A stretch of DNA of 64,000 bases, taken from positions 10,490,571-10,554,570 of the forward strand of contig NC_045138.2 in the NCBI RefSeq assembly GCF_008831285.2. Reading direction: 5' to 3'. Made by a program: the position numbers and the translations under genes. Below, piece by piece: positions 54,001-64,000 of the stretch. The notes beneath the pieces were generated by a model that ran no database searches, was not told the DNA's origin, and saw only the letters and a program-made list of their open reading frames with translations. Numbering within the stretch: the first letter of the stretch is position 1; every line of letters begins with the position of its first letter. Source of the DNA: Nymphaea colorata. Its lineage: Eukaryota > Streptophyta > Magnoliopsida > Nymphaeales > Nymphaeaceae.

Positions 54001-56545
54001 ATGCTGTGCATGTTTGATATAAATGGCAAAGCATGGTGGGGAGGTGGGGTTACTTTCATTGCTTTGTGTAACTATTACATAACATGAGAACCAAAAATCA
54101 CTTGTGTCATAGAGGTTCTAGATGTTGGTCATAGAGGTTCTAGTTATAAAATTTTTCCACAGATTTTAAAATGTTTATTTCTCAAGTTAAAAGCCAGGAA
54201 GAACTTGTCTCCTTTCCTCAAGCTTCTAAATTGAAGAAGCTGTGAATAAGGAATGGAGGTCTTGCATGAATGCAGTACATGAACAAGCAATGCATCCGAA
54301 CATAGTTTGAAAAAGAATTCAAAGAAAATTAATTTATTTTCACACAACTAACAATCTCTTATTTTTATTCTTGGTCAAGATGCAGATTGAACGCTTCTTT
54401 ATACATGTTTTACATGGCCATACACATGTACTCTCATCACCCTTTTATCATTCAGGTGCAGGCTATCCAGGATAGTACAATCTTCCTCCAAGGTTAATAC
54501 CACTAAAGAGGATCAGTACAAGGTACAAAGGCATGTATAAAATTACAAGGACCAGAGATAGTTTTGCTACGTATTCTTCCGCTCATTAAAAGGAATCTCT
54601 TGACTACAGTTTTTTAGCTACGGTTTCAGTAAATCTACTTATGCCTGTCAAGCAAGTTTGAACTCTACTCATTGTTGAAACTTCAATTTTGTTGCTGGCG
54701 CTAGGTCAGAGATAGTTGAATCTGCATATAGCATACGTGGTGCATTATGGAAGTCGTGACTGTATAGTTCAGTTGATTTCTGTCACAAGTTTATTAATTA
54801 AAGGATCGTTAGCAGGGTTGCAATGGCTGTTTACCTAATTTCTTCATGAGCATTCATTTATAAATTATGCTTTTGATGTTTTGTTTTTCTTCATTTCTTC
54901 CATTGTGACAATGGGTTTCATGCTTCTACTGTTAATTTGTTCATGGCTTCACAGGTTGCACGTTCAACTTCAACATTAGGTTCACAATATCAACTTATAG
55001 ACCACAACGCTAGTAAAAATAGTTAAGGGTGGAACTTATGCACTTGATGAAAGTATAGAAAGGTTCTCATGCTTGTCCAAATAATTGTTTAAATATCTAG
55101 TGACACTTCTTGGCGTGTTATGGTTTGTTAGAGGCACCATCATACATGAAATGACTTTATGAAAGGTCTCATATGGACGATGAGGGATGAAGATGTTGAA
55201 CTCTTATATCCAGTTCAATAGAAAAATGAATATTAGGCTGAATTATTGAATTGCACAAGGGTACTTTTGTGGAAAGGGCTTTACTTTGTTTAGTTGGTAG
55301 TAGTATGCCTGTGCTGGCAAGCTAGGGTAACTAGACTAGATCAAAAGATTTAACCACAGGTGTCAAACTCACCTTAAATTTGAAGGTCTGAAGGCGACTC
55401 ATCCAGCTTGGCCTATGGAACTCTTGTTTGGTCACATTTGTACTGATGTTTGTCTTAGGCCTGGATTTCTTAGTTCATCAACTGATTGAAAAATGTACAG
55501 AGCCAACTGCTGATCATGGTCTCTGCTGGTTATGGTATTATAATGAATGAGCTCCAAGCCTCCATCTCGTGGATGTTGGTCATTTTCGTAAAGTTTCCAA
55601 CGTGAAGTTTCCAACATGATGTGCATGAAAGAATGGAAAAAAAGAGTCAAATAGAGGATTCATGTACCCACAGGATTACAATTCAGAAATCAAGACTGAA
55701 TTATGGCCATCTAGCGGCCAATTATTCTTTTCATATTTGTCAACCTATTCTTATTGAAAGATCTGTATCATATGCTGTCAGTGAAACGAATTTAGGGCAA
55801 CCTTTTTTATTTTGCAAAGGATATTTGTGACTGCCTTAAAAGTTTGTGGTGGAATGACAAGGAGAAAGTGTTGCAGGACATTGTCATTGACAATAAATAA
55901 TGTAACCGGTGATTTTAGTGTTGGTATATTAAACACCATTAATGACGGGCATCATCTCTGTCCTGAAAGGTTCAAAATGCATCAACTAACAAACGGTTGT
56001 CACGTTTAAGAAAGCCTTTTTATCTTCATGCATCAGAACCATCGGAACTCAGCAATTACATCGAGAACATTGACTACGTTGCTAAGAAAATGGGTTTATT
56101 GAGAACTGATCTTAGCACCGTTATTTCAGTGGCTTTAGTGACTTTGTTAAATTGTGCTGTAACCGAGAGGTTGGTCTTTTGACAGCAAACGCATATAATA
56201 GATAAAAAAAACGACAGAAAAGATGTAAGAAGTAAATTTGTTGGTGACCGTAAATGAATCCGAATCAAGAAAAGCTTTCTTGATGACGCAGTCATCCAGC
56301 TGCGCTTGACATAATTTGGACTGGTGCACCCGTTATTTAATTGGCATAGCCCACCCAATCTCCATCCATTTGTTTGTGTCAGAGAGAGAGAGAGAGAGTC
56401 ACACTAATCTATACGAAAAGTTCAAACCTTATGATGTATTTGAGGCGATTACACCTATTAATACCGTGAGTATATTATTCAAAGAACATTCGGTACCATA
56501 TTAGGAATCAGGAATTAATCGCCCTGACCATCGAAAAAATAAGCA
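51034..56545. other. no gene seen between riboflavin synthase and the next hAT element
   Basis: This is about 5.5 kb of AT-rich sequence. Several short ORFs exist (for example 52377-52658, 52984-53214 and 55997-56182), but none has a recognised domain or consistent splice context. The first few hundred bases should include the riboflavin synthase 3' UTR. A short GA run lies at 56382-56397. Confidence 0.55.
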
Positions 56546-56553
56546 GGTAAAAG

Positions 56554-57424
56554 CTATGTCATCGGGGTGCGGGTGCCGGTGCAGCATATCTCAAAAAATT
56601 TAAGTGCGGCGGTGCGGAAAGACTATTTATTATTATTATTATTATTAATTTATAATAATATATATAACAAAATTATCTCTAAACCATAAAATTATTAAAT
56701 ATCAAACTCATAATTACAATTTTCTCCATTCCTTTCTTTCTTAATAAGGAGGTTAGCTAGTTAGGTTCGGCGTCGAAGGGACGGGACAAAGCGCTCCGTT
56801 GTTCATTAACGAGCATCATTCTTATAATAATTTTGGTTTTAGATATGTCTAATTGGATCAAGATCTAAATCCAAACCCGAACTCTATCACTGCCTGACGA
56901 GTTCCCCTTCCTCTTCTTCCTCTTCCACGTCTTCTTCTCTAATCTCTACCTCCCACTTAGTTGCCCTCTTTCAGGTGAGCATCCACACAGAGAACAGAGA
57001 AGAAGAAGGTGGAGGAAGGAGCAGTGGCGGCAGCGGCAGTGCAGCACGGCGGCGATTTGGACAATTAGGTCTTCGCTCGAGCCCTCTCTTCCTCCTATCC
57101 TCACCTCTCTTCCTCCCTCTCCCATCTGTTTCCCCCTCCTCTCTTCCTCCCTCTCCCATCTGTTTCCCCCTCGATCTGGCCCTCTCTTCCTCCCGTCCTC
57201 ACCTCTCTTCCTCCCTTTCCCATCCATCCTCTCTTCCTCCCGTCCACACCTCTCTTCCTCCTTACTCTCCCTCTCCGTTTCCCCCAAATCCTGTCCATTT
57301 CTCCCCCAAGGTGCGGTTTGAGGGAGTCATTGTTGTCAGGTGCGGTTTGGGTGCAAATCCAGGTCGCACCCGCGTCGCGTCGACGCGAGTGCTGGTCCAA
57401 TACTGCCGCACCCTGGTGACATTG
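56554..57424. mobile_element. 871-bp hAT non-autonomous element with internal minisatellite
   Basis: It begins CTATGTCATCGGGGTGCGGG; the inverted right end is CAATGTCACCAGGGTGCGG. GGTAAAAG at 56546-56553 and 57425-57432 is a perfect 8-bp duplication. The interior from about 57085 to 57290 is a pyrimidine-rich array of CTCTCTTCCTCC and CCCATCTGTTTCCCCCTC units. The long ORFs on both strands here are by-products of that array, not genes. Confidence 0.87.
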
Positions 57425-57432
57425 GGTAAAAG

Positions 57433-58199
57433 CTCCTCCACGTAGAGTACGGAATTTGAGAATAGAAAGGACAATGACACAAGCTGGTGGAGTCAAACTT
57501 GTCGCAACAATGACAGTAATAACCTGGAAAAATGTTACTAAAATCAGATTTTAATTGTAACCCCTTCTCAATTATTCATGGAATTAGCTATTTTTACAAA
57601 AAAAAATAATAGTTTGAATTCTTAAAGGTATAAACTAGGGAAAACAAGAGAATACAAAACATATTCGATCTAAAGAAAATAAAGTAGATGATCTACGGAG
57701 TTTATCTAAACAAAAATAAATTATAATTTTGTTTACATTACAAAGCTGTACAATAGCTAAAACTATTTAAGCAATATTACCTGAGACGTTCCAAGCAACC
57801 GCTTCAAATAGCCAAATAAGGATCCCCAACTTCCAAGTCATCCAAGTGTTCTGAGAGTTGTTCTCTACTTTTTCAATAAGTCAGATAAAGCTATGCTCAT
57901 CTACAAACTAATGGCCCTAATTGAATTTCTTAGGCCCCAAGATCCGATGGACATTTCACAAGAACCCAAAAGGAAGAAAATTGAAGCGCTAACGGAGAAT
58001 ACAAAAAGACACAGAAAGGAATCAATCAATTACACAACGTACTGAAAAGCCTTGACCAGAAGAGTAGCACGCTGAAAATGAAATAAATTATACATGTGAT
58101 GGCTGAAGAGGACGTCCACCAGAATTAAATGAATATGCAAATATATATATATAGTAGAACTGGAACACCTCTATACTCATACCGTAATAAAAATTTACA
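57433..58199. other. no gene seen; likely 3' flank of the minus-strand gene
   Basis: This is AT-rich, without ORF or repeat of note. It includes whatever 3' UTR belongs to the gene ending at 58200. Confidence 0.5.
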
Positions 58200-59421
58200 C
58201 TAATGCTCTACAAAGTCGGCTTGACTAGGTGCCATTGATCCCAAGTCGAGCTCCTCATCAGAGTCGATTACGTCCTCATAATCATAATATGCATTCACCT
58301 GAAACGGAAGACAAAGATGAGTTGGCATCAGAAAATTAACAAGGGAAAGCAAAAATATAATGGATAATTCAGAGAAGAATGAAAGACCATCCAAGACACA
58401 AAATCCATCAACCAGTAATGCCTCACAGTACTACCAAAAGATGCATTAAAAATTCATAATGATCACTGTGAAAAAGATGGAAATCAGACACTTAATATAG
58501 TCCATCATCAATGTCTACCTACTTCATGGAAAAAAGGATGCACTTCCCTTGTTGAGTAGCATTAAGCTAAGGAACATTCAAAAGAAGCTGCTTGCAGCAA
58601 TTCCTTACTGTCGTACATCTGTGCCGTTTAGCTTCCACTTAGAATCAAACATGTATAGTGTCTAAAATAATCCGTCAAAAAATCGATGAGACCAAACTAT
58701 GGATGATGGGAAAGGGAGGGAAAGGAATGGATGGAAGGGAAATGAAAGGAAAGGGAAGGGAAGGGAGTGGGGAGGGAAAGGAGAAGAAAGGAAATGGAAT
58801 GATCATCCATTCCTTTCCCTTCCAATCTCTCCATTTTTGGAGGGAATGAAATTACATTAAAAATTCATTTCCTTCCCCTCCCTTTCCTTTCCTTTCCCTT
58901 GCATCCAAACACAGTTATTAGTTCTCCCTTCCTTTCCCTTCATGCTAATTAGTCATCCAAACACAAGAAAGGCCTTTCTTTCCATTCCTTTTTCCCTCCC
59001 TCTCCCACCATCCAAACAGGCTGTTAATGTTATGCACATATTTCTGTATGGTTTATCATACATTGGGAACTGAATGATACATAGAGAGTTTAAAATGATC
59101 ATTCAAGAGAATGGCAAAACCAAGTCATGGATGAAGGATGGACAAAAAAGAAACTAATGAATCCAAACCATGGATAAAGAAATGACAAACTGAGAACAAT
59201 GCAAGCTTTCATTGATGAACTGTTGCAAACCAAACATGTAAGTAGAAATTCAGATCCCATAGTGTTGAAGATAAAGATTGGGTCACAAGGCACTACTTTA
59301 GTAAGCAAGTCACCTTTGGCCTGGGCCTAACAGCATCAAAGCTGTAGAAAATTGGGGTAGAAAAATCAGGTGGTCCCAGAACTATATATGCTCCCATGTT
59401 ATTGTATCTCTCTTCTGAGGC
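58200..59421 (-). CDS. unidentified protein, last two coding exons
   Basis: The penultimate exon is 59421-59314 (108 nt), preceded by a CAG acceptor and followed by a GTGACTT donor. The last exon is 58298-58200 (99 nt with TAG), preceded by TTTCAG. Both are multiples of three and join in phase 0. The joined 68-residue C-terminus contains SEERYNNMGAYIVLGPPDF, FYSFDAVRPRPK, VNAYYDYEDVIDSDEELDLG and ends SQADFVEH. The composition, clean splice sites and absence of stops argue for a real gene with an acidic tail. I do not recognise the family. Upstream exons were not found and may lie beyond the transposons to the right, so the gene is partial here. The intron between these exons contains a MITE (58690-59022). 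Confidence 0.6.
58690..59022. mobile_element. MITE-like element with GGATGGTGGGA ends
   Basis: The left edge AAACTATGGATGATGGGAAA and the inverted right edge TGTTTGGATGGTGGGAGAG share the pattern TTTGGATGRTGGGARAGGGAGGGAAA. Both arms are runs of GGGAAA/TTTCCC that fold back on one another. CATCCAAACA also recurs internally (about 58904 and 58962). This terminus type is common in plant MITEs. No clear target duplication was found. Confidence 0.6.
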
Positions 59422-60504
59422 CTGAAACAGTTGACAAAGATGAACGATTCAATCAACATTAACAGCCAAGAATGGATAATAAAACTGCAACCAACCGCAA
59501 GAAAGCAAAAGGATATAACTGCAATACCATATGGTACTACAGCATCGTGGCAGCACATTGCTGAAAATACGACAAATCTTTTAATACATATGTTGCCTCA
59601 GCCATTTCAGTCTGCTGTTTACAAATGTTATAGTAAAAGGTATTAAACCTGAAAGTATCTAGTTCACAGTCTTTTCTAGCATCTGCACCACTGATGCACG
59701 TCCTTGGGATAATGATTCATTACCAAGGACCGTTAGTGATCCTTTTACATGGTAGTGAGTAAAGTAAGGGCCGGTCAGGTTCCAACTGGATCATAATTTG
59801 GAACCCTTAGTGATGATCGGAGACCCATCTATATTACCGTGTGAATGGAACTGATAAGAGGTATATATCAATTATCACCCTAATTTCTTCAATCCCTCAT
59901 CTTTGCTCATCTCCCGTAATCCTTGCAATCTGAGATTGGATGAAGAGTTTCAAATTCTGAATAGGTATTGCAGAGGAGATGAGGCCCATCATTTAGGTAT
60001 TCCAGCCAGCCTTCACCAGAAAAAATGGACATCGTGTCATTCCAGAAAACTGTTGGCTTCGGAAGCATATTGCCAACATGTAAAGGAAGCCCATTGAGGA
60101 TTAGTGCTGCTAGAGAAACACTACAGAGGGTTGTGTCAACACCTGGAATAGATGAATGCACTGATGGCAAAGCTGCAATCAGACAACCAGGAGATAAAAG
60201 GAAATGACAGTCATGCCATTGCATAGGAACACTTGGCTGTCTGGGAGAACATTGGTGTTCCTTTTTTTGATTACTTCAAAGGAGAGCGTAAGCCACTAAA
60301 AAACAATTCAAAAGGGGTGGAGGGAAGAGAACTTCGCTTTTGTGGGAATATTTATTTGACTCAGGAAAACTCCCCATTGCAGGGATGAAGCAGGATATCC
60401 ACAGGTAACGTCAGCAAACTCGATGTTCCAAAATTTTCAGCCAAAGATGCTCTTAATTGGATTTTTTGGGTACGCTTACCAATTGGTTTGCTACCAACCA
60501 GTTG
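59422..60504. other. no gene assigned
   Basis: A 105-codon ORF lies at 60224-59907 on the minus strand (contains LAALILNGLPLHVGNMLPKP). I could not link it to a family or to the splice frame of the neighbouring gene. It might be a decayed transposon fragment. Confidence 0.4.
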
Positions 60505-61179
60505 TCCTGATCTTGTAAAAGGCATATTGTAATTTGTAACGTGTATCGGTCGGGCCGACTGTACCGTAACGTATCATTAAATTAATTTTTTAATTCATAA
60601 AATAAAAAAAATTAAAAAAAGGGTAAAATAAAGAAAAACAAAGAAATTTTCAGAAATAAATCAGGAAAAACGTATTCCATATAAAAAAACTCATCACATC
60701 ATTCACAAGCCAGAATATATTAACACATTTAGAAATGAGAAATCAGAGATTTACAATACCATAATAAGCATCCATCACAACTTTAAAGTTTAAATTTTAA
60801 AGTGTTTTAGTTCACAACATATAATCATGATTATCATCAATCAACAATCAAGGTCCCATCATTCACATAGGGCCATGAGTAAACCTTCTTCTCCACTGGA
60901 TATCGTACAAATGGGCGATTTTTGTAGAAGAACTTCCCCCTCTCAAAACTTTTAAACATGTTTAGAAAGAAGGAGAGAGGTTCTTTTGAAAAAAACCATG
61001 AAAAATTCAATTTATCCCCATACCATATGGAGTGTATCAATCAGCCATATCGTGACATATGGGTGATATGATATGCTTACGATACAGAAGCGTGTCGTGT
61101 ATCAAGGTGTATTGTATAGGTTTTTTATGATATGTATCGCACGATATGAGCCCATATCGTGTGATATGGATAACACTAG
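60505..61179. mobile_element. diverged member of the CARTGTTGTA hAT-like family
   Basis: The left end CTGATCTTGTAAAAGG resembles CAATGTTGTAAAAGG at 32348. The right end GATATGGATAACACTAG resembles the inverted CAGTGTTGTAC end. Internal AT-rich sequence (ACCATAATAAGCATCC) matches 32348-32690. TATCGT words near the right end have drifted to ATATCGTGTGATATGG. No clean target duplication was found. Confidence 0.62.
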
Positions 61180-62299
61180 GTAACCATTGACACCATCCAT
61201 TTGGGAAACAAGGTAGTCAGGCAGTTCAGATGGCATGAAGCACACAAAAGGGGCATCCCCTTTGGACCAAATTTGTCTGAACATGTATGATGATGATCCA
61301 TTTCAGCCTGTTCGCTTAGACTAGCTTCAACGCAGAGCTGACCTTTATTAAACAAACAGGGACGGTAAGGGACTATTAGTCTGAATCTGAAGCCATGGGT
61401 AACATTGTCGTTAGGTGGCTAAAGGAAGCATTCATAGGTGCACCCTGAAGATGCACTACGAAGGACCTGCTCAAGCGCTTTGAGGTGGGGTAGGGAAAAA
61501 AATATTAAGAGAGTCCATGATTGAGAGTCAGGAACATAAACTGAAGAAGAACAGGAATGTCAAGGCCAAGGAAAAAGAGCACCAAATCCAAACAGCAAAA
61601 CCATGATGGTGAAGCCCAAAAAAATCATTTGAGCAAATCAAATAGTGGGGGTGACAGGGTTTCTGCTACCACTTTTAATCCAGGCCACCACTGCAAAATC
61701 CTTCACATGTACCTGGTAGATAAAAGTGAGGACAAGTTTTAGGAGGCTTAAGAACAGTTGAAGGATGAAAGAAAAAAAAAATGTTGGACATATCCATGGA
61801 CGTTCTGGTAGGAGTCAACCGTGATGAGGATGGCCAAAGCCAAATGGCAAACCTGTTAGCCTGCTACATTTCTGGAGGATACAAGGTCCATATACAATTT
61901 CATGTGCTATTAGACTGCCAGGAAGTCTGCCTATGAGATCCAATCCCAGCCTGGTTTTGACATTGTGGTGGGAGATGTGAGCTTCCTTACATGTAAAGGT
62001 AAATGTCCCACAGTCCCAGTGTGAAACTAGAGCTACGGGGAGCCATCTTCAGCCAAGCTTGATTCGTAGGACTTATGAAAGGAGCCAATATGGTCCTGGG
62101 ATTGCAACAATGCCAGAATGGGCAGGGTAAGTGACTTGGAATTTCATTGTCATGTCAATGAAGTTCATTCACCAAGACAAGGAGGTCTGCCTGAGATCTC
62201 AATGAATGGCTTCCCTATTCGGAGGCAAGGGAAGAAGGAATGGCTCTAAACTCCAATGTTTCGGGGGTGAGAGACACAGCCTACTTATTCCGGTTTGAC

Positions 62300-63365
62300 A
62301 GTTGAGATGGAGCTAGGCAAGGATGATTGCAAACACAGGGGGTGTACCCAGATGAACTGCAGGAACTCCTTCAAGAGTATGACAAGGTTTACCCACAGCC
62401 AGTAGGCCTGCCACCGAACTGAGGGCTCTGCCATCAGCCAAGATCTACACCTGCAAGGCTTTGGGTGTATAGATATGCACCTCAAAAGGCAGAGATTGAG
62501 CAGCTGGTGCACAGGTCAGGATATTGAATTCCGGAATTGATCCCAACCCACATTGCGTGTTGTCTCCCCAATGCTTCTTATCAAAAGAACAGAAGGGTGG
62601 CATGAATCATAAGGAGTTAATGGTGTGAACCAAAAGGATAAGTTTCTTGTACAACAAGTCAAAAAAGATCTAGATAGGTTACCGAGGTCAAGATATTTTT
62701 CTAGATCGGACTTGTCACAGGATACCACCAGATATTGATGGTGGATGAACATGTTCAGAAAACTGCTTTTAGGATGCATAAAGGACATTACAGTTTCCTA
62801 GTGGTGTCCTTTGGACTCAGAACCGCACTATCAACTTTTTAATGCTAAAAGGACATCACAATTTCCTAATGGTGTCCTTTGCAATCACGAATGCACCAAC
62901 AGCCTTTTAATGCTGACGAACGAGGCGTTCAAGCAGTATTTGGTTAAGTCTATACTCATCTTGTTTGAGAATATGCTCATCTTAGCTGCACATTGGATAT
63001 GTCATCTGGAACACTTCTGATCAGACATCAAAATTCTACACCAACAGAAGATATCTGCCTAAATATCAGCAGTCCACTTGAAGCAATGCTTCTTGAGAAA
63101 ATGTCAGGCACTATCTGCGCATGAGCAGGAGCTCATCGCCATGATGTTAACCATTTTTTGATAACCCTACCTCCTGGTTGCCAATTGTGCAAAGTGATCA
63201 TTGCAGTCTCTGTAATTTGATAAAACAGAAGGTGACCACTTCAACCCAGAAACAGCTGGTGGCAAAACTATGCGGCTATGTTTTTGAGATAAGGTATAAA
63301 AGAGGGAAAGAAAATTCAGTTGGAGGCACATTATCAAGAAGAAACAAAGAAGCAGCAACAGGTCA
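62300..63365 (+). pseudogene. gypsy RT and RNase H remnant
   Basis: Recognisable words across frames are LQELLQEYDKVYPQPVGLPP (62358-62417), a YAPQKAEIEQLVH stretch (near 62470-62510), and a GYHQILMVDEHVQKTAFRMH stretch (near 62720-62780). A second, partly duplicated KGHHNFLMVSFAITNAPTAF stretch lies near 62850-62905. RNase H words follow near 63120 (ALSAHEQELIAMM), and GYVFEIRYKRGKENSVGGTL lies at about 63273-63332. The segment GGACATYACARTTTCCTARTGGTGTCCTTTG occurs twice (near 62782 and 62848), a local duplication of the RT. No intact frame remains. Confidence 0.82.
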
Positions 63366-63488
63366 AATATTAGAAATGTAAATACATATACATCTACCTA
63401 TATACATTTAATGTACATAAGTATTATTTTTTTTCATTTTTGTTTGTCTTTTTCCGTTATTTGTTTATTTTATTTTTCTTTCAATCAA

Positions 63489-63650
63489 CTGCAAGGTCAA
63501 GAATGGCCTTTGACCTTGCAGCTGGCTGTTGATCAGCTCCCAATGGCTAGAATTCAAGCTGTTGGGAGCTGACCCAACAATAGTTCTCCCTCCTTTCTCA
63601 TATATATAGGAGTGATTATTCCTCTTGTAAATGAATGCTTTTGTAAGCAT
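63489..63650. repeat. three adjacent perfect stem-loops in a block between RNase H and integrase
   Basis: Stem 1 is 63489-63500 paired with 63510-63521 (CTGCAAGGTCAA, 12 bp). Stem 2 is 63533-63543 paired with 63562-63572 (TCAGCTCCCAA, 11 bp). Stem 3 is 63635-63640 paired with 63645-63650 (ATGCTT). A TATA-like CATATATATAGG lies at 63599-63610. The block has the look of an LTR or small element inserted in pol, but I could not define its ends. Confidence 0.7.
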
Positions 63651-63779
63651 GTTAGTAATATAATATTATTTTTATTTATTTTTGTCACTAGGTGATAGAT
63701 GCACTCCTCATCTAGTCAAAACAAAAGTTTCTGCTACCTTAAAAGGAATGAAGGCTTGGAAAATAGCTTTCGACAGCCC

Positions 63780-64000
63780 AAATCCAAAGGAAAAATCATC
63801 TCAGTGGTAGCATATTTGCTTTGTCACAGTCAATTGAAGCTACACTGCCCAGCTAGTGGCAGAAACATTTTTTCAATCACGTGGGACATGCATGGCATGT
63901 CTCACTCCATTACCAGTGACAGGGGCATGGTCTTGCTCAGCTCTGTTTTGTAAAGAGTATTTTGTCGTACAAGGAGCTAAGTTGCACGAGTTCTGCCTAC
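63780..64000 (+). pseudogene. gypsy integrase remnant, running off the window
   Basis: Near 63885-63935 the plus strand reads MHGMSHSITSDRGMVLLSS. Relatives have LHGMPxSIVSDRDxxFTSxFW, with the catalytic Asp in SDR. A frameshift then leads to KEYFVVQGAKLHE near 63955-63990, matching xxLFxLxGxKLxMSS. The DDE-core identity is clear. The frame is broken and the rest lies beyond the window. Confidence 0.78.

Larger units (their letters stand above)
61330..64000 (+). mobile_element. decayed Ty3/gypsy retrotransposon, cut by the window end
   Basis: Remnants in order on the plus strand are as follows. A gag zinc-knuckle-like FNPGHHCKILH lies near 61675-61710. A protease/RT linker with a MVLGLQ word lies near 62090. 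RT and RNase H lie at 62300-63365, a non-coding block at 63366-63695, and integrase from about 63780 to the window edge. The order RT-RNase H-integrase is that of Ty3/gypsy. Stops and frameshifts occur throughout. It differs from the Tat element and lies on the opposite strand. Confidence 0.82.

Noticed and set aside
55997-56182. 61-codon ORF with a plausible protein look
   Set aside because: No family recognised, no splice context, and the surrounding sequence appears non-coding.
56946-57496. Long ORFs on both strands (up to 156 codons)
   Set aside because: They are translations of a pyrimidine/purine minisatellite inside a hAT element; the composition is low-complexity (Ser/Pro or Arg/Glu/Gly).

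Overview
This is nuclear DNA of a flowering plant. The evidence is an AT-rich background, spliced genes with long introns, a riboflavin synthase with a plastid-type presequence, and plant-type transposons: Ty1/copia, Ty3/gypsy of the Tat/Ogre type, hAT elements and MITEs. I cannot name the species. Three host genes are visible; almost everything else is transposon, mostly decayed and often nested.

Layout, left to right. Bases 1-1770 are the end of a Tat-type LTR, abutting a copia element on the minus strand (1771-4832) that it appears to have split inside the reverse transcriptase. Bases 4833-9896 hold no gene but do hold a possible non-autonomous CACTA element (6428-8997). Bases 9897-24269 are one Tat/Ogre-type gypsy element on the minus strand with two roughly 3 kb LTRs. 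It carries an array of short repeats in its 3' UTR, integrase, a second (plant-type) RNase H, reverse transcriptase, protease, gag and a plant-mobile-domain-like ORF.

Bases 26017-46917 are BRX1, a ribosome-assembly factor, on the plus strand. Its eight exons total 948 nt (315 aa) and are spread over 20.9 kb. Introns 4, 5 and 7 have been enlarged by insertions. Many of these still show matching 8-9 bp target-site duplications, so the order of insertion can be read. Intron 1 is a 102-nt GC-AG intron that stays open in frame. A telo-box lies upstream, as expected for a ribosome-biogenesis gene.

Bases 50230-51033 are riboflavin synthase (plastid), intronless and plus strand. Site II motifs and a G-box lie upstream, with a small repeat in the 5' UTR. 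Bases 58200-59421 hold the last two coding exons of a minus-strand gene that I could not identify. From about 61330 to the window end lies a broken Ty3/gypsy element on the plus strand. A non-coding hairpin block sits between its RNase H and integrase remnants.

The host genes do not form a functional cluster. The most informative content is the transposon record: two hAT-like families with many copies bearing target-site duplications, three-level nesting in BRX1 intron 7, and the Tat element with its variable 3' UTR. I found no convincing new biological system. Product names come from my recognition of protein families, not from any search.
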